A stretch of DNA of 64,000 nucleotides from Stercorarius parasiticus. Lineage: Eukaryota; Chordata; Aves; Charadriiformes; Stercorariidae. Made by a program: the position numbers and the translations under genes. Numbering within the stretch: position 1 is the stretch's first letter; every line of letters starts with the position of its first letter. The stretch spans positions 1,324,508-1,388,507 of the forward strand of contig VWZL01002834.1 in NCBI GenBank assembly GCA_013396915.1, written 5' to 3'. A model generated the notes under the pieces. That model saw only the letters and a list, made by a program, of their open reading frames with translations. It ran no database searches and was not told where the DNA came from. Below are positions 23,116-36,910 of this stretch, in pieces.

Positions 23116-26100
23116 AGCACCAGGCAAAATAACTGTGCCCGCCACCCACCTGCTTGGGCTACGTACAGCCATTTCACAGCTTCACGTTCTATTATTATTA
23201 TTATTAATTTGTTATATTCAGTTAGTCCTGATCATCAACATTTCACACTAAATGCCTCTTCTAATTAAGAGACTCAAAGTTACCTCTGCCAGCAGTGTCT
23301 TCCGCTTGGGATTTGTGTGCTTGCCTTTTTCCCTGAATATTTCCTTCAGTTACTATCTACTTATAGAATACATCTGAAATAGCAAATCTCTGAACCTTCT
23401 CCCAAAAACCATGATATTTTTAGAGGATTCCAGATTCCCTTTCCTCACTAAGGTAAAGCCAAAACTTCTCTCTTTCTCTCTTTTTTTTTTTTTAAACACT
23501 ATAACAGACTTCTGCAGCTCAGTTTTTCACTTTGCTTTCCAGGACTCCAATGGAAAAAGCAGGAATCCATGAAACAGATTATGAGGGCTGAACCCCTACA
23601 GTAATACATATTACTATAATTACTATATATATGTTAAAAAAAAAAAGGTAAAACATGAGTAACAGACTGGGAAAAAAAAGCTTATTCCAAAGTATGTAAC
23701 ACTAGGTTTGTGTACCTTTTTAGCCTTAATCAGACAAAGTTAATGCTAGTACTTAATAACAGTGGTACTAAGCATCCCAGCATTTCTTTCCCTCTGGCTA
23801 CAATCTATCCTGGACCTGGTAAACTATTGTTTCATTTGTGTCAAAACTAGTAGATTTTTGACAAAAGTTATTGGGCTGCTCCCCCCCCCCCAAGTCTGTA
23901 TTTTTTAAACAAAAATTATATTGACAGAAAATACACAATTAGCTCTCCAATGAAATGGATCTTTTCAGTAGAAAAGATGAAAAAATGTTTCAAGTTCTCA
24001 ATTCTTTCACATTTTGTGCTTGAAATCACTTAGAAATATCATCCCCCTGCTTTCCTTAAAAATATGAAAAATAATAAAATTTCCTATGACGATGAATTAA
24101 GAAAGCAAGCAAACATTTGGGGTGGGGTGGGGGTGTGTGTGTGTGGTGTAGGGAAGGTGTGGAGAAGGTTTGCCTGTTTTTTCTGCTTCCAGGCTCTAGG
24201 AGCTTACAGCGAAGGTAAACTGTTTATATTTTAAATCTCCATAGTAATTGAAAGGGGGAAAAATAAAGCAATCTTGGTTGCTTTTGTCACTGGAACAACC
24301 AGCTTGGGAACCATTTGGGGTTTCACATCAATGTTTTTGATGCCAAATTCTTAGACGGAAATTCCCAGCGGTGCTCCTTAAAGGCTTGGCTCCATGTCTA
24401 CAAGTCATCTGCAGGTAAAACCAGCTGCTGTATTGATATTTGAGACATCTCTGGCTATTTTCACAGAACAAGAACAAATCCCTCATCTGGGATTACCTGT
24501 GTGATTTTATATGATTATTAGTGAGCTTCTAATTGCATAATCAATCTGCCAGGGAAGGAGAAGCCAAAAGGGAGATGACACATTTGTTACTTAAACCCAG
24601 CTCTTTGTCACAAAGACCAAGCAAAGGAGTAAGTGCATCTTAACAGTACGTTTTCAGGAACAGGCAGTCTATTTGCAGATAATTGATTCATGACCAAGCT
24701 AATCTCTGCAAGCAATCTATACCTTATTTGCATTACCGTAGGACAGAAAAGCCATAGCACTAAGTCAAGACAGTTCCCTATCTAAAGACTGTTGAAACCC
24801 AGAGTTTGTTTCCAAAAAAAAGAAAAAGAAGGGAAGAGAGTGAGTCTGAAAGCCAGGAGACAGGCTGCGAGCTGGACCACCAGCCAAGATGGTTGTATCA
24901 CCCACTGTCACAGAGGAAGAATATATTAGCTGGAGACATGAAGAAAGACCGTTTGGACATAAGAATAAATTGATTCTAGAAATCAGTAATCAAACTTTCA
25001 CATATAGGAAGCCAGTACAAATCTGTACAAGCTGTACAATAGTTTACTTTTCATAAATACAGGAAATCTGAATGTGAGCTAGACCAGATGACATCCATAG
25101 GTCCTTTTCAAACTACATTACTCTTTAATTCTACATGAATAAGTTTCAGAACAGCCTATTCCACAGACACTCTCCTCCATCCTATCTAACATTTAGTCCA
25201 TGTTTTGATTTAAAAAGCTGGAACATATTGTGGTTTTAAACTCTGGTAAGAAATAAACAAAAAAATACTCCAACAGAAATTCTTTTGCAAGTATTTTACT
25301 GTTGTCCAGAAATATCCATATTGCATTTTTCTACAGCTCTCCAATCTAATAGGTGCATCATCATAAAGCTATTGACAAAACTGGTTTACTGATCAGAAAC
25401 CAAACTTCTGAGTGAGAAGAGAGACCAGATTATTCTCACGATCAAAAAGATGATTTCTCCAAGAGAACAAGGAGAAAAGGCAAGGGGAAACATATGCAGG
25501 AGACTTTAATTTTCATTTGGGTGATTACGAAAACCTTTATAATGAAATAGTGTAAAACCTGATATCTAATACAGATACTTGCTAACAAAATTGTGAAAAG
25601 TCAATGGAGGCCTTTTTGTGTTTTTTTTTACCGTTAACAGATCCTGCCAACTTTCAGATGTATACTTAATTCATCTACCGGTCCGAGAAAAATGATCTGT
25701 TTCTAGGATGATGGAAGTGTTCGTTGCCATCTACATCTAGTTTTAACTATTCCAGTTAACCCTCTTCCTGAACTTACAAGGCTTCCAGCTGACAGTTCTA
25801 TTATATGAAGAATAGAAACATCAGCTGTGGGTGACTTTGAATGATGCTGCTGTTCAGTGCCCTCAAGAAATCACATGTATAAGACAGGTGGCCAGATTTG
25901 TAATATAAATGGAGCCAGGTGTCAAGCTGCTCTTTTCAGTAATGAGACACTTATTTGTCCTCAAAAGAACTGGAAAAATTGGATAGATACAAACCCAAAT
26001 TCAGTGCCAAGATCACAGACTCCCAGCTGTTTGGAGTTGACAGGAGGGCTAGTATCTTCAAAACCTGGAACAGTAGCATCTTGAATTTGCCAATGAGAGT

Positions 26101-28579
26101 TAATCTTTAAGACAGATATTTTAAACAGCAATAGGTTGACCTCAGCTTAATGAAATAGTGAATGAAATCATCCTTACGTATAACCTTACAAAGCTGTTTC
26201 ACAGCTCCTTACCTAATATGGATGACATGCTTTGCACAGCTTAACATATTCCATAGAAGAGCAAAGGATAAAAAGAGTTGTAAATTCTGATGTACTGGAA
26301 AGTACAGAACTGTACATCAAGCACAACAGGATTTCAGGGAATTTTTTTAATGTCTTTAATAAAAACCACAAAAAAATCAGATACCTTTAACAAAAGTACA
26401 TAGGGAAAACAGTTACTCCAATTACTGCTTTTAAGATAGATAAAAACCTGCGGCTATTTTGCACAATTGGTGCAATACGCTAATGAATGAACCCAATCCA
26501 GGCCTCCTTTTCTAGAAAATGGAATGTGACCACAAACCAGTGCAAACTTTAGTTTGAAGTAGCCCTCTATTGAAAAAAAGCACTCCAAAAGCCTCTGAAA
26601 CCCCCCAATTAGGTACAACACTTCAGTGAAACCACAAGAACAGCAAACTTGAACAAAGCCCATAGGCTCAGGGGGAAGGCAAAGCCGAACAAAGACCACA
26701 TTTAATGCAATGCGTGGTTCCAATGGGGCTCTTCACATTTTTCTTTCAAAACTGCAACCAGCAGAGCCTGAATTGAGGCAAACTCCTCCCTTGTCCTCTC
26801 TCCAGCTTCACCTTCCTGCCCCAACAGTTCTGGTTCCTAGAAAGGACCCCTTCCATTTCCCAAGCCTTGAATTTTGAACTGCATTCAAACCTTGAATTCC
26901 CAACCGCATTCAGGCTCCTTGCTTTTTTCGGGCATCTGCCAGTCAAGTTGCAAGCTTCCTTTCAATCTGTGCATTCCACCTCCCCAGACACACACAGATG
27001 CTTCACATCTCAGAATAACAGACAAGATAAGGTGAAAAGGAATCTTCCCTTCTGGTGCTCACCCACTCAATCTTAGAGCATACAAAATATAGCGCTTGCA
27101 TATTAAACAAATTCAGTGAGCCTACCATCTGTTGCACATGTACTTCGGATGCAATGCCGAGAACCAAAGTTGGGAGCCTAAGGATGCATTTTCCCAGGAT
27201 CACCTCATTCAACTACATTTGTCTGCTGAACAGGAGACTTCCGCTCCCCTCCACGGCCTCACACACTGCAGCTGGGGGTTGTCATTCTCCCTGCCTGCCA
27301 TCCAACCTAAAGATCAGGGCAAGCTGAATTACTCATATGATCTGCCAGAAAACTTTTGCGTTTTTGAGGGGGTGTGGGCTTGATCAGTGAAATGATCTGA
27401 CTCTGAAACTGTTGAGTCACTACGCATTGGTGGGAAGACCAAGCACGGAGTTAGGACTACATATGTCTGCAACAGCCCTAAATCAGGCTAGACTTGATGT
27501 GAAAACATGTGCAGAGGTTCCCTATGTACTGAAGAGAAAGCAGCACTTCCAAAGACCCACTTGCAGCATTTCAGAAGGAAGTTGACAATGCCTAAAGATC
27601 TTTTTAGCTATTCAGAATAGTCTGACAGGAGGAAACCCTCTGTCAGGGCTGTGATTCATCCCATTTTGATCAAGTGCACAGCCCTCAGGAAATGCCTATT
27701 TCTCCTCATTGACCAGAGAAGTATGAGATTCTTAGCTCACATCCTTACAATCATATTCTGAATGTCTAAAGGTAGGTAGGATGGATGTCCCACCTAAGAT
27801 GTTTAACTGAATTTAAATGGGCTGACTAAGTGCATCTATTTCCAGTATAGAGACCTACCTAAAGGGGAAGATGGACAGAAGCGGTAAAGCATTCCCAGCT
27901 TCCTCTCCTTCTACTTTCTTGAAGTCTACTGCTTCAAGACCAAACAGTAACCCGTTTCTAACACTACAACAGGACTACTGCATAAGAACATACAGCAATA
28001 GTTGAATATCTAATTGTGTTATTAGTTTAACAAAAATTAAAACCAAACAGTTAGGTATTGCTGTCTAGAAATACTACTAAGCTGCCATGAGCCAGCTCTG
28101 AGTAAAAACCTGCAAACAGGCCTAATTTAGAGATAACTATCAATATTGTCATCTTATTCAAACATTCCCTACTGCAACATTGTTGATTCCAATAAGGATG
28201 GGCACGGAACCAAATTACTAAGATTTTGATTTTGCAAATTCCAACAGCACAGCTGCAGTCTTTGTTCAATTAGATGAGTGCCAAAGGATGATAGCTATGT
28301 ATAATAGGTGCTGTGTTGAATGATCGCAGAGGCACTGCTAAAGTGCAATCCATTGCTGGGTGAAGCCTAAGCCACCACTACAAAGCACACAAAGTGAGTG
28401 TATGAGGGATCTAGAGGTTGTATGACAGTCTGACAAGCTTCAATTGTTTAAAAGCAATAGTAAAATCAGTGAGTTAATTTGTAATATTCTACTGTGTTGC
28501 ACAAGCATTTACAGGTAATGTATTAACAGTATTGAACTAATATACTGAGCACTAGCTCTGTTATGCATTACTGATAATA
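23116..28579. other. Gene-free stretch
   Basis: No convincing exon, RNA gene or interspersed repeat. It contains a C-run at about 23881-23892, the G/GT tract at 24119-24148, and short overlapping frames (60-90 codons) at 26454-27383 on both strands that lack splice or domain support. A stretch near 27620-27830 (gaggaaaccctctgtcaggg and following) looks like it might be an old interspersed repeat, but I cannot name it. Confidence 0.5.
24119..24148. repeat. G-rich / (GT)n simple repeat
   Basis: GGGG-T repeats run into a short GT dinucleotide tract, then GTGTAGGG. Low-complexity and potentially polymorphic. Confidence 0.85.
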
Positions 28580-28734
28580 GAAGTTTTTGGAGTTTTGTTG
28601 GGTTTTGGGTTGTTTGGGTGTTTTGGGAGTTTTTTGGGTTTTGAAGGTTTTTTGGTTTTGTTTTTTTTTTTAATTATTTTTGTTTGTTTGTTTGTTTTTT
28701 AAATAGTCTACATATTTTTTTAAATAGTCTACAT
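28580..28734. repeat. T/G-rich low-complexity tract with a tandem duplication
   Basis: About 120 bases of T and G runs, including a (TTTG)n segment around 28678-28696, lead into a duplicated unit: TTTTTTAAATAGTCTACAT occurs at 28695-28713 and again at 28716-28734 (21-base period). It looks like slippage or local duplication. On the minus strand it is a pyrimidine-poor A/C tract. Confidence 0.85.
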
Positions 28735-31700
28735 GAAACCTTCAACGTGTAAGAGAGATTCTCTGCGAGAGGAAGGTGACTCATTGGACAATATAGAACA
28801 TTGAAATGTAGGCAATTAGGAACTTTCCCAACCACAAAATTGGCTTAATAATACGTGTTTTTCTAACTGGAAACAGAAAGCAGTAACCTTTCTATTCAGC
28901 TATAAGTTCTTTTCACATACTTGCTTAACCACTAAAGTTTCCAACAAACTGCTATTTGAAAGCTAAAGTTCATTTCTATATTTGAAATAACATAAATGAA
29001 AACTCAGCAGAAATTTCAGCTAAGTAAAATAAAAATCACATCGAAACAGGAATTATTTAAAAAAAAAAATCTTATGAACTAAGCCATATGCAGTTTCTAT
29101 TGCAAATGTCAAGTACTAATTTTTTTGGGACCTTAGACTGGAAGGAAAGATGAAGTGTTTGCACAGTATGCCAAATGTGTCACTTAAAGCCTGGGGGATA
29201 ACAAAAGAAGCCATGTGTACCAACACCACCAGTGAGGACTGCTCAAGCAACTGATCTTTTTCCTGTGCCTGTAAACACCCAGAAGCTGCTAGTACCACCA
29301 GCTAAAACCTGATTTGCAGTGCTATTCAATTCAGCAGTTTGAGTACTTTTGCTTTAAAATTGTAATTTAACTATATTCAGGAACCCTGGCTGTCTCCACA
29401 TAAAAATATTCTCTAGAAGATACCATGTTATACACTGTTTGAAAGATAGAAAGGTAGTATGTAATTAAAGCTTAACAGATACTGAAACACTTCTTTGCTA
29501 GAGAGCCTGAATAATCGATCATGTATGGTAACAAGTTATATTTCTGTATTTGAAAATTACACAGAATTCCCATGGGAGAGAAAAGTGGGACTGGTTATTT
29601 CATCTGCTGAATAATAATGAATTGTTATATCTTGGATATGCAAAAACTTTAATAAGCAATGAGTAACTAGTTAATTTTTCAACCAACCCCGCAGCAGTTT
29701 ACAGTAGCTCTTTGATGGCAGTAAGACATGGATGTCATAAACCACAAAGCTACATATGCAGCGATGCGCTTTTCTTTCCGCACCCATGTTTCAGCAGTCC
29801 TCTAACAACATGACAGCTCTCTTCCACCCTGCCAGAGAAGAAAGCTTCAAATAATTGCATTATAAGCAAGCTACTTCCTTTTGAAACAACTTAAATGTGA
29901 AATCTAACAGCTGTTCTGTTTGCTGCTCCGTTCTAAGGTTCAATGAACTTTGGGTATGTCACTTATGGAGACATAATCCATCCAGAACAATAAAAAAGAT
30001 GCGGCTAAACACTAGGTTTTACACAGTGTCATTGGAGCTAGGGACTATCAAATATATCTGTTCAATAACTTCGGCTACATTTGCTACATTGAATTACAGC
30101 ATTTATTTCAACAGCTTCCAATAACGTGCACAAAAATATTCTCTACTGCAATTCAGTTATTAGGACAACAATGGATATGCATAGGAATCAGTTATTTTTA
30201 ACAGCCAATGAATAGATATGAAAATGATTATGATGAATTAACAGACAAGTTGGGTAACAAGCAAAATACAGCAAGTGAAAGCTAAAACAGTTCACATAAG
30301 ATTAAGCACACAACCTCTTCTTAAACTACCTTCTGCTATTGCAGCCTGACTGTAAGCTATCAATGTACTTCTGTAAGCTTAGCCTTCACAATTTTGTTGT
30401 TTAATATAATTAGTATTTGGTACATGGAGAGAAATACAGCCTTTGTATACGTGAGATCTGGATCTTTGTATCCTGGAAATTAATGCAGTTCCACGCCTGC
30501 ATAATAACAACTGCATACAATTTCATAGGACTCTAAAGAAAAAGATGGGCAGTACCAGCTTCCTCTAGTTAGCTTCCAGTACCAAACCAGAATTTGCAGT
30601 GAAGAATCCATCTCTCCTTTTCTTGTATGAAGGTGAGGTGTTGGAAGGAATGAAGCTACAGGAGGTTTCCCTCTTACAGAAAGAAGTTATTAAATATTCA
30701 TAAAGGGTGTCCCATTCCTAGTCCAAACTTTTTTTTTTCCCCTCTTAATGTCATTCTGATTACAGAGAAATCTCTGTAAAGCAAGACTTCAAAATTCAGA
30801 AGTCCTCCTAGCTCTCACCCCTTTAAAAACTATTACCAATGAATCTAATTTCTCCCTGATCAAAGAACTGCTTCCTACTGCCTGAGAATGTAGGCAGCTG
30901 CCTCTCAACACTGAGACCTGAAGAACTGATGCAATTTTTGAGGAAGTTTCACCACTGTAACCAGTGTATTATAGAATCAAGTTGACAACAAACATAGTTA
31001 AAATTTTGATCAATGACATGATTTACCATAATTGCAAGCAAGCAGTTATCAGATACCGCAAATACAAAGACTAAATTTAAGAATTAACAGTCTAATAGGG
31101 AATGCCAAAAGTATTTTTCAGAATTATGAACTTGAGCATAAGTATTTATTATTTAGATGTTGTGTTTCTTACAAAAACTGAAAACAAGCGCTGATATCCA
31201 GCAATAACACACTGAACTGCTGCTTATATAGTTCTTGAGCTGCACTCCTTGTATCAAAGGAGCACTGACAAGCTTGTGAAGTCAAGCAGTTGAAAGCGCC
31301 AGATTCGTGATTTTATAAGCAACCAGAAGACAGCTACCCTATGCATGATCACCATTGAACTGAGTGTCTCACAAATTCTATGGAAATGTAGTAGGTGATG
31401 ATTTGGTTAGTGCTTGCCATAAACTTCCTGTCATATTCACAAAATTGTATGTACAGATTTGAGAAACTGCAGGGGGAGGAGAGATCGTGTATATATACAC
31501 AAATATATGTATGTATATACATACACAGCTCTGAATAATCCTTTCACAGTGTCAAACATTCCTTGCAGGTTCCATCAAAGGAACATTCCCAGGGGAAAAA
31601 AAAAAAACACCAATTAATCCAGTTCATTCCACTGCATTTCTTTGCAAACATACATTTATTCATGACACTATTAGTTTATTGAGTGCTTAGGAAGGTGCAA

Positions 31701-34700
31701 GATTCATAAACAAGCAGCTTTCAAATACCAGATACCCACATATAATTGCTATTTGCCCCTTGTCACCTCAGTGTGCCTCAGCGATAAATCAGAACAAACT
31801 CATCCAAAAGAAAAGTGTGGTTTGTATTTTCATTCAAGCTTTTAGTTTTTCTGCTGAAACTGATGACATGGACACTCAGAGAAGTTGCTTTTTTAAAGTG
31901 ATTTTTTTATCCACTACATACACTACATGGCTAGGAAATAAAATCTGCACTAGCTCCTCTAGTCTGTCCAGCTAGAGCTGGGCTGCAGAGAAAGTTCTCA
32001 GACAACTAGAATCAAGATGCCGTAATTATATGCCTCAGCCCTGAAACAGTTCATAGCTGCTAAAAACCTTGTTATTTGACTCTAGAACTACTTAAGAACC
32101 AAAGATTTTGGGATTTCATACACATGAAAGATGATGTCTGATAAGGAAATCAACTTAGTCATTAAAAGATGCAAATGAGAAGTCAGTGACAGCTGCTTCT
32201 GTTGATATCCCATGTGAATGAATTTTTTATTTTAGTTCTTAAAATTCAACTGAGAGCCCTGAGCAGGGGTGAGAAATCTTTTTATAGCAGGAGATTAATA
32301 CTGAAACATTTAACCATTAAATCATATCATTAGGGGAAATAATTAGCCACTTCACACAGACAAGACAAGCTATGTATCAAAAGGCAGTTTATGAACTATT
32401 TTAAAACATTTTGTTTGAATGAATGGGATGTACCAGAACAAAGATGACAATTACATTATATTTCCACGCTTTGGTAAAGTTTAAAAGGACTGTAAAAGAA
32501 GGTTCATTGGGGGCCTACTCAGTTTTCAAGTGAGGATTTATCTTTGCTTAATCCAGTAAAAACAGTCTGTTAAACATCACTAATAAATGGTCTTCAGGAA
32601 AGGCTGGAGGGTTCAACCAGTGGACATAATCTACTTTTTTTTGCATATAGATTATTTTTCAGATAAACAAGTCTGGTCTAAATAGTCATGGAACATTAAC
32701 ACAGAAGTACAATCAAACAAAGCAATTAGTGAACGGGGGGGCAGAGATAATCACACAACAAAGCTCTGTGTAGAGAAGGGTGACATCCAAGCAGATGAGG
32801 GCCATATTCTGACATATGTAACTGAAGCATGAAGCAGTTTGTATTCTTGCTTGGCATCCTGTTATACCAGGCATGATACAGTCTCCTTTCCCCATGTTAC
32901 CAACTTTCAACACATTTGTTACTCAAGTCCTACTTGTCAAACCTCCTAAATGGTATATCACATATAGGAAAGTCACAAAATACATGTATACAAAAAGAAC
33001 TGGACAATTCATCTTTAGAAATAATATCCAAGTTGTGGCAGGTATCAAACTTGAACTCTGTATAACAGATTCTAATTCTACATCAACACACAAAATTAAT
33101 ATACCTCCTCTCATCTCCCCCCAAATTTAGGGCTTACCTATCTTCAAGAATAGAGGAAACTCACTAAAAAAAAAAATTTAAAAACTCTAAGGCTTGCAAC
33201 ATTCAAACGTTTTTCCTCAGTACTTGTAAACAATAGTAAAGAAGGGCAATGCAACTTCCCCCTCAAACTTACTCATCTGTTTACCTTAATTACAAAACCT
33301 TTCATTTATATTTTTTGTTAATTTTGTGCACTGTAAAATCCTGTATCTTGGCTTCTCATAATGTATTAGCCACAATTCTATGTTGCCATACATCCAGCAT
33401 CATCATGCCTACCATTTTATTAAGCTATAATGAAAAATCAGGTCTGCTTGTAGGAAGTCATTCATCTTTATCCCTAAAATTGTATTTGGCTGTCATCTCA
33501 AAAAATTTCCGTGCAATATTAAAGATAATGCAATAGCACAGTAGCGGGGAAATTACTTTTCTTCTTAATGCCTCATTACTGATATTGCTAGTATTGTATA
33601 TCTGCATCTGATACAAAAGGTATCTCAAGGGTAGTTTTAGGAACACAAATGATAAATAATTTTGCTCTCATTTATCTAACAAGAAACACACAGATTTCCG
33701 TATTCATAAGCCATTAAAAGTATTACCGAATGCAATATTCTTTGATTGCCTCATGATAAGATAGAAGTCATCATTATAAGTGTCCAGAAACTTCCACTGT
33801 CAACAGCAATAAGAATGAGCTACCTTAAGTGCTGCAGCAACTAGTTTGCTTATCGTAAGCCAAGGTCTGCAAAAGGTGAATGAAATCACTTAAGTTTCAT
33901 TAAATGCACCAAACGTCACCTTTATTTAATACTTTATGAAATATTAAAATAAATATAATAAAGTCTTGGAAACTAATTGTGTATCAGTAGATACAATTCT
34001 GTAAATGAGAAGATTTGAGATTTAATCTTGATTTTCATACCACACTTCCCTGGTTTCAGAATGAGAACTGATCCTCCCAATACACTGCTTATTATGTTAG
34101 CATGTAAAGTTGAGAAGTGGGGGAAAAAAAAAAAAAAATCAGAACACTTACTCCATTCTACTACTATTACATCCTATTCCACTAAATACATAAAGAAGAC
34201 AGACAGAGTCTTCAGTCTGCGCTTGAAGAGAACAGCTTTGAGAGTGTGGTTATACTGCATAGGCACACACTGACAGATTCTTCTTTTATGACTGTGCTAC
34301 GCAGTGCTCTGGCAATAGAAAGATGACGGTACTTACATCTGTCCTCTGCACTCCAACCTATGGCTCCTGGTAGATCTCACACAAAACAGTGCAATTTAAA
34401 TTTTTAGAACTCATTTAACATCGGTAAGAACACTCTGCAATGAAAAGTTCATTAAGTGAAGATTAAAAGACCAAGATTTAAAACTAGTATCACAGCTTTT
34501 TTTAAACCACAGAGCTTAGGAAATCTGGACACGTCCAGAAGTCCTTCCAGGGGAGGTAATCCTTTTTCACATATCGCAGCCCTTCACTTCTATCTAATGT
34601 CCAGAACCAATATTCCTTTCTTAAAACATGCCAAAATAGAATAATTTTTTAAAATACTGCAATATTATCTTCCCTACTCATGCATTCAATTTCAAATATA

Positions 34701-35311
34701 CTACAGTGCAGCATTACCTACTGAAAACTCCTATGCTTAGTTATTTGACAATACATATATTTTACAACTATGACAAATACAAAAGGTGCACAGGTACATA
34801 AACAAGTCTTCAGAACTATATAACCATCATTTAAACACCAGAGAGCAATCATTCGTCCTCTTATTAATAAAAATATCATTTTATTCCATCAAAACTTAGT
34901 ACTTTTAAGAGAATTTAGAAGACTCCAGCTTAATGTACCCTAGCACTATATTCCTTTCAGAATTTCTATTGCATATTTAGTAAACAATACATAAAGTCAG
35001 CTGTATACAACCAACAATATATTTCCATTACAGAAAAGAAAGAACATAGAAAGGAAAGGCTAAATGGTTATGCCAAAGTGCATGACAAAGGATTTTAAAA
35101 CTATCTGGATAATTTAACTACTTATTTCTCATACTGCATTATCTTTTGGGGAATGCACTTTCATTGTACAATTTCTGGAAATATAAGTGATTTGTAAATA
35201 TTAGCTAAACTTGATATATATATTCAATTGTATGGCTTCATGTTTCTTGCAGAGAAACTGCCTCAACGATTACACTAAGTTAAATCAGCATCACTAAATG
35301 GAAACCTAATA
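28735..35311. other. Gene-free stretch (presumably 3' of the minus-strand terminal exon)
   Basis: No exon or interspersed repeat recognised. Many TTTATT motifs on the plus strand (AATAAA on the minus strand), for example near 33921 and 34883, could serve as poly(A) signals for the terminal exon at 35312-35461, but none can be singled out. Two adjacent perfect palindromes lie at 31487-31525. Confidence 0.45.
31487..31525. repeat. Alternating purine-pyrimidine tract with two perfect palindromes
   Basis: GTGTATATATACAC (31487-31500) and TGTATGTATATACATACA (31508-31525) are each perfect inverted repeats in a TA/TG-rich tract. They could extrude hairpins or adopt left-handed DNA. Most likely a simple microsatellite. 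Confidence 0.8.
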
Positions 35312-35461
35312 CTATGGGGAACATGGTCTGTACTCGTCTTCAAACTCAAAAGGAGACTTGTACTTTAAGAAGTTGCCTTCTACCTCCTCTACATAAACAT
35401 CATTTAATGAAGATGTTCCTGAAATAATTTCTTCACCAGGCGTTAGCAGCAGAACACAATG
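35312..35461 (-). CDS. Probable terminal coding exon, unknown acidic C-terminus
   Basis: This is the most convincing protein-coding block in the window. On the minus strand the acceptor (...tttttctcttgacag) is followed at phase 0 by 49 codons and TAG at 35312-35314. The peptide begins HCVLLLTPGEEIISGTSS, continues LNDVYVEEVEGNFLKYK, and ends SPFEFEDEYRPCSP. It has varied amino-acid use, clustered acidic residues and Tyr/Phe spacing typical of a folded or signalling C-terminal tail. It is preceded by a possible phase-0 exon at 37882-37935 (ending NLSL), with a CR1 insertion (36533-36910) in the intervening intron. I cannot name the protein. Its upstream exons must lie at higher coordinates. 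Confidence 0.55.
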   Translation of the reverse strand, partial: HCVLLLTPGEEIISGTSSLNDVYVEEVEGNFLKYKSPFEFEDEYRPCSP

Positions 35462-36532
35462 CTGTCAAGAGAAAAACTTCAAGCAACATTCCTGATCTTG
35501 TTACTAAAAATAAGACATACTTCCAGCAGAAGGAAAGTTAACATTAAAATCTGGATTAAAATCAAATCAGGTACCAAATGGCCGTGAATTTGAACTGGAC
35601 AATGTTCTGAACTGAAACACATTTGCTTCTTGTTTTCTCCTGGCGCTAATAGGAGACTCTATCAATACTGAAATTAAGCATCTCGGTTGACTAAAACGAT
35701 GTGGGTTCAGTCTGGAATTCCCCACTCCATGATGAGTTACGATTTGTGCTGTTAGTAGAAAGGAGACAGAAACATTTCCAAAATAATGTAAGCAAGAAAG
35801 TATTTATACCATATACCAGGCTTTATTCATGTAGAGTTTTGAAGTCTATCTGGAATTTTCTGTATTAGGAACTGCAACAGCACAATGTGCCCTTACGCCT
35901 GCATTGGTTGTTACATACTGGAAGATGTGCTCTGCACAAAGTTGAAACTTTGGCTTCAGTTCGGGGAATAAAGGAATAACTGCTTTAACTGCTCTCATTT
36001 ATAAAGGACGTTTTATTTATTTAGGGATTTTTTTAAAAAAATTTTTTAGAGTAATTATTCTGTCTGGATAGTATTCTCATTTCAATAGTTGTATACCACT
36101 CCACTCAGGTGAGAGGCACAAGCTGCATTATTCTCCAGTATATAGCAAGGACTACATGGAAGCATTACAGGTGCTGTAAGCTCTTTTAGCACTGCAGATT
36201 ATGTTCCAGCAGAACATAAAACACTCCCTCAAAGCAAAAACATTTATATTAACATAAAATGGATTTTTGCCAAATCAAAATCACAATAAACATTTAGGGG
36301 GAAAAAAACCAAACCCAAACGTATTACAGCTACACATTTCTTGTGCTCTGTCTGGTCTTTTGACCTCTGTTGAGGTGCAAGGTATCCAGTTGAAGCTCCA
36401 ACCTATTTCATCCCATTAAGACCGAGCTGTGCAAACAGCCAGAGAAGCATACCTTAATGAGTCAGCTACTTAAAAAACTACCAGGGAAATTTAAATCAGA
36501 AAAGGATAAAATGCTGTTTGAGGTGCAAATTT
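35462..36532. other. Presumed intron sequence
   Basis: No exon-like block with paired splice signals. AT-rich, no recognised repeat before the CR1 at 36533. Interpreted as intron of the minus-strand gene ending at 35312. Confidence 0.4.
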
Positions 36533-36910
36533 CATAGAATCATAGGATGTGTTGGGTTGGAAGGGACCTTTAAAGGTCATCTAGTCCAACCCCCCTGCAG
36601 TAAGCAGGGACATCTTTAACGAGATCGGGTTGCTCAGAGCCTCATCAAGCCTGGCCTTGAATGTCTCCAGGGATGGGGCCTCCACCATCTCTCTGGGCAA
36701 CCTCTTCCAGTGTCTCACCACCCTCATTGCAAAGAACTTCTTCCTAATGTCTAATCTAAACCTGCCCTGCTCTAGTTTAAAGCCATTGCCCCTTGTCCTA
36801 TTGCTACATGCCCTTGCAAACAGCCCCTCCCCAGCTTTCTTGTAAGCCCCCTTCAGGTACTGGAAGGCTGCTAGAAGGTCTCCCCAGAGCCTTCTCTTCT
36901 CCAGGCTGAG
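36533..36910 (-). mobile_element. Well-preserved CR1 LINE 3' end
   Basis: The plus strand shows the reverse complement of a bird CR1 3' terminus: 'catagaatcatagga' (the terminal octamer-type repeat), then 'gttgggttggaagggacctt' and the conserved 'catctagtccaaccccc'. On the minus strand the C-terminal ORF2 segment is intact: LEKRRLWGDLLAAFQYLKGA (about 36899-36840), then GLFARACSNRTRGNGFKL, RFRLDIRKKFFAMRVVRHW and RLPREMVEAPSLETFKARLD, ending in a stop near 36581. It is severely 5'-truncated at about 36910, as most CR1 copies are. The open frame and close match to the general bird consensus indicate a fairly young insertion. It cannot move on its own. Confidence 0.97.

Noticed and set aside
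27620..27830. Possible old LTR or LINE fragment
   Set aside because: Has a repeat-like feel but I could not match it to any known family order, and no terminal repeats are visible.
34501..34548. Plus-strand block between accacag and GGGGAG|gtaatc (SLGNLDTSRSPSRG)
   Set aside because: Two frames open, weak acceptor context, no neighbours. Likely chance.
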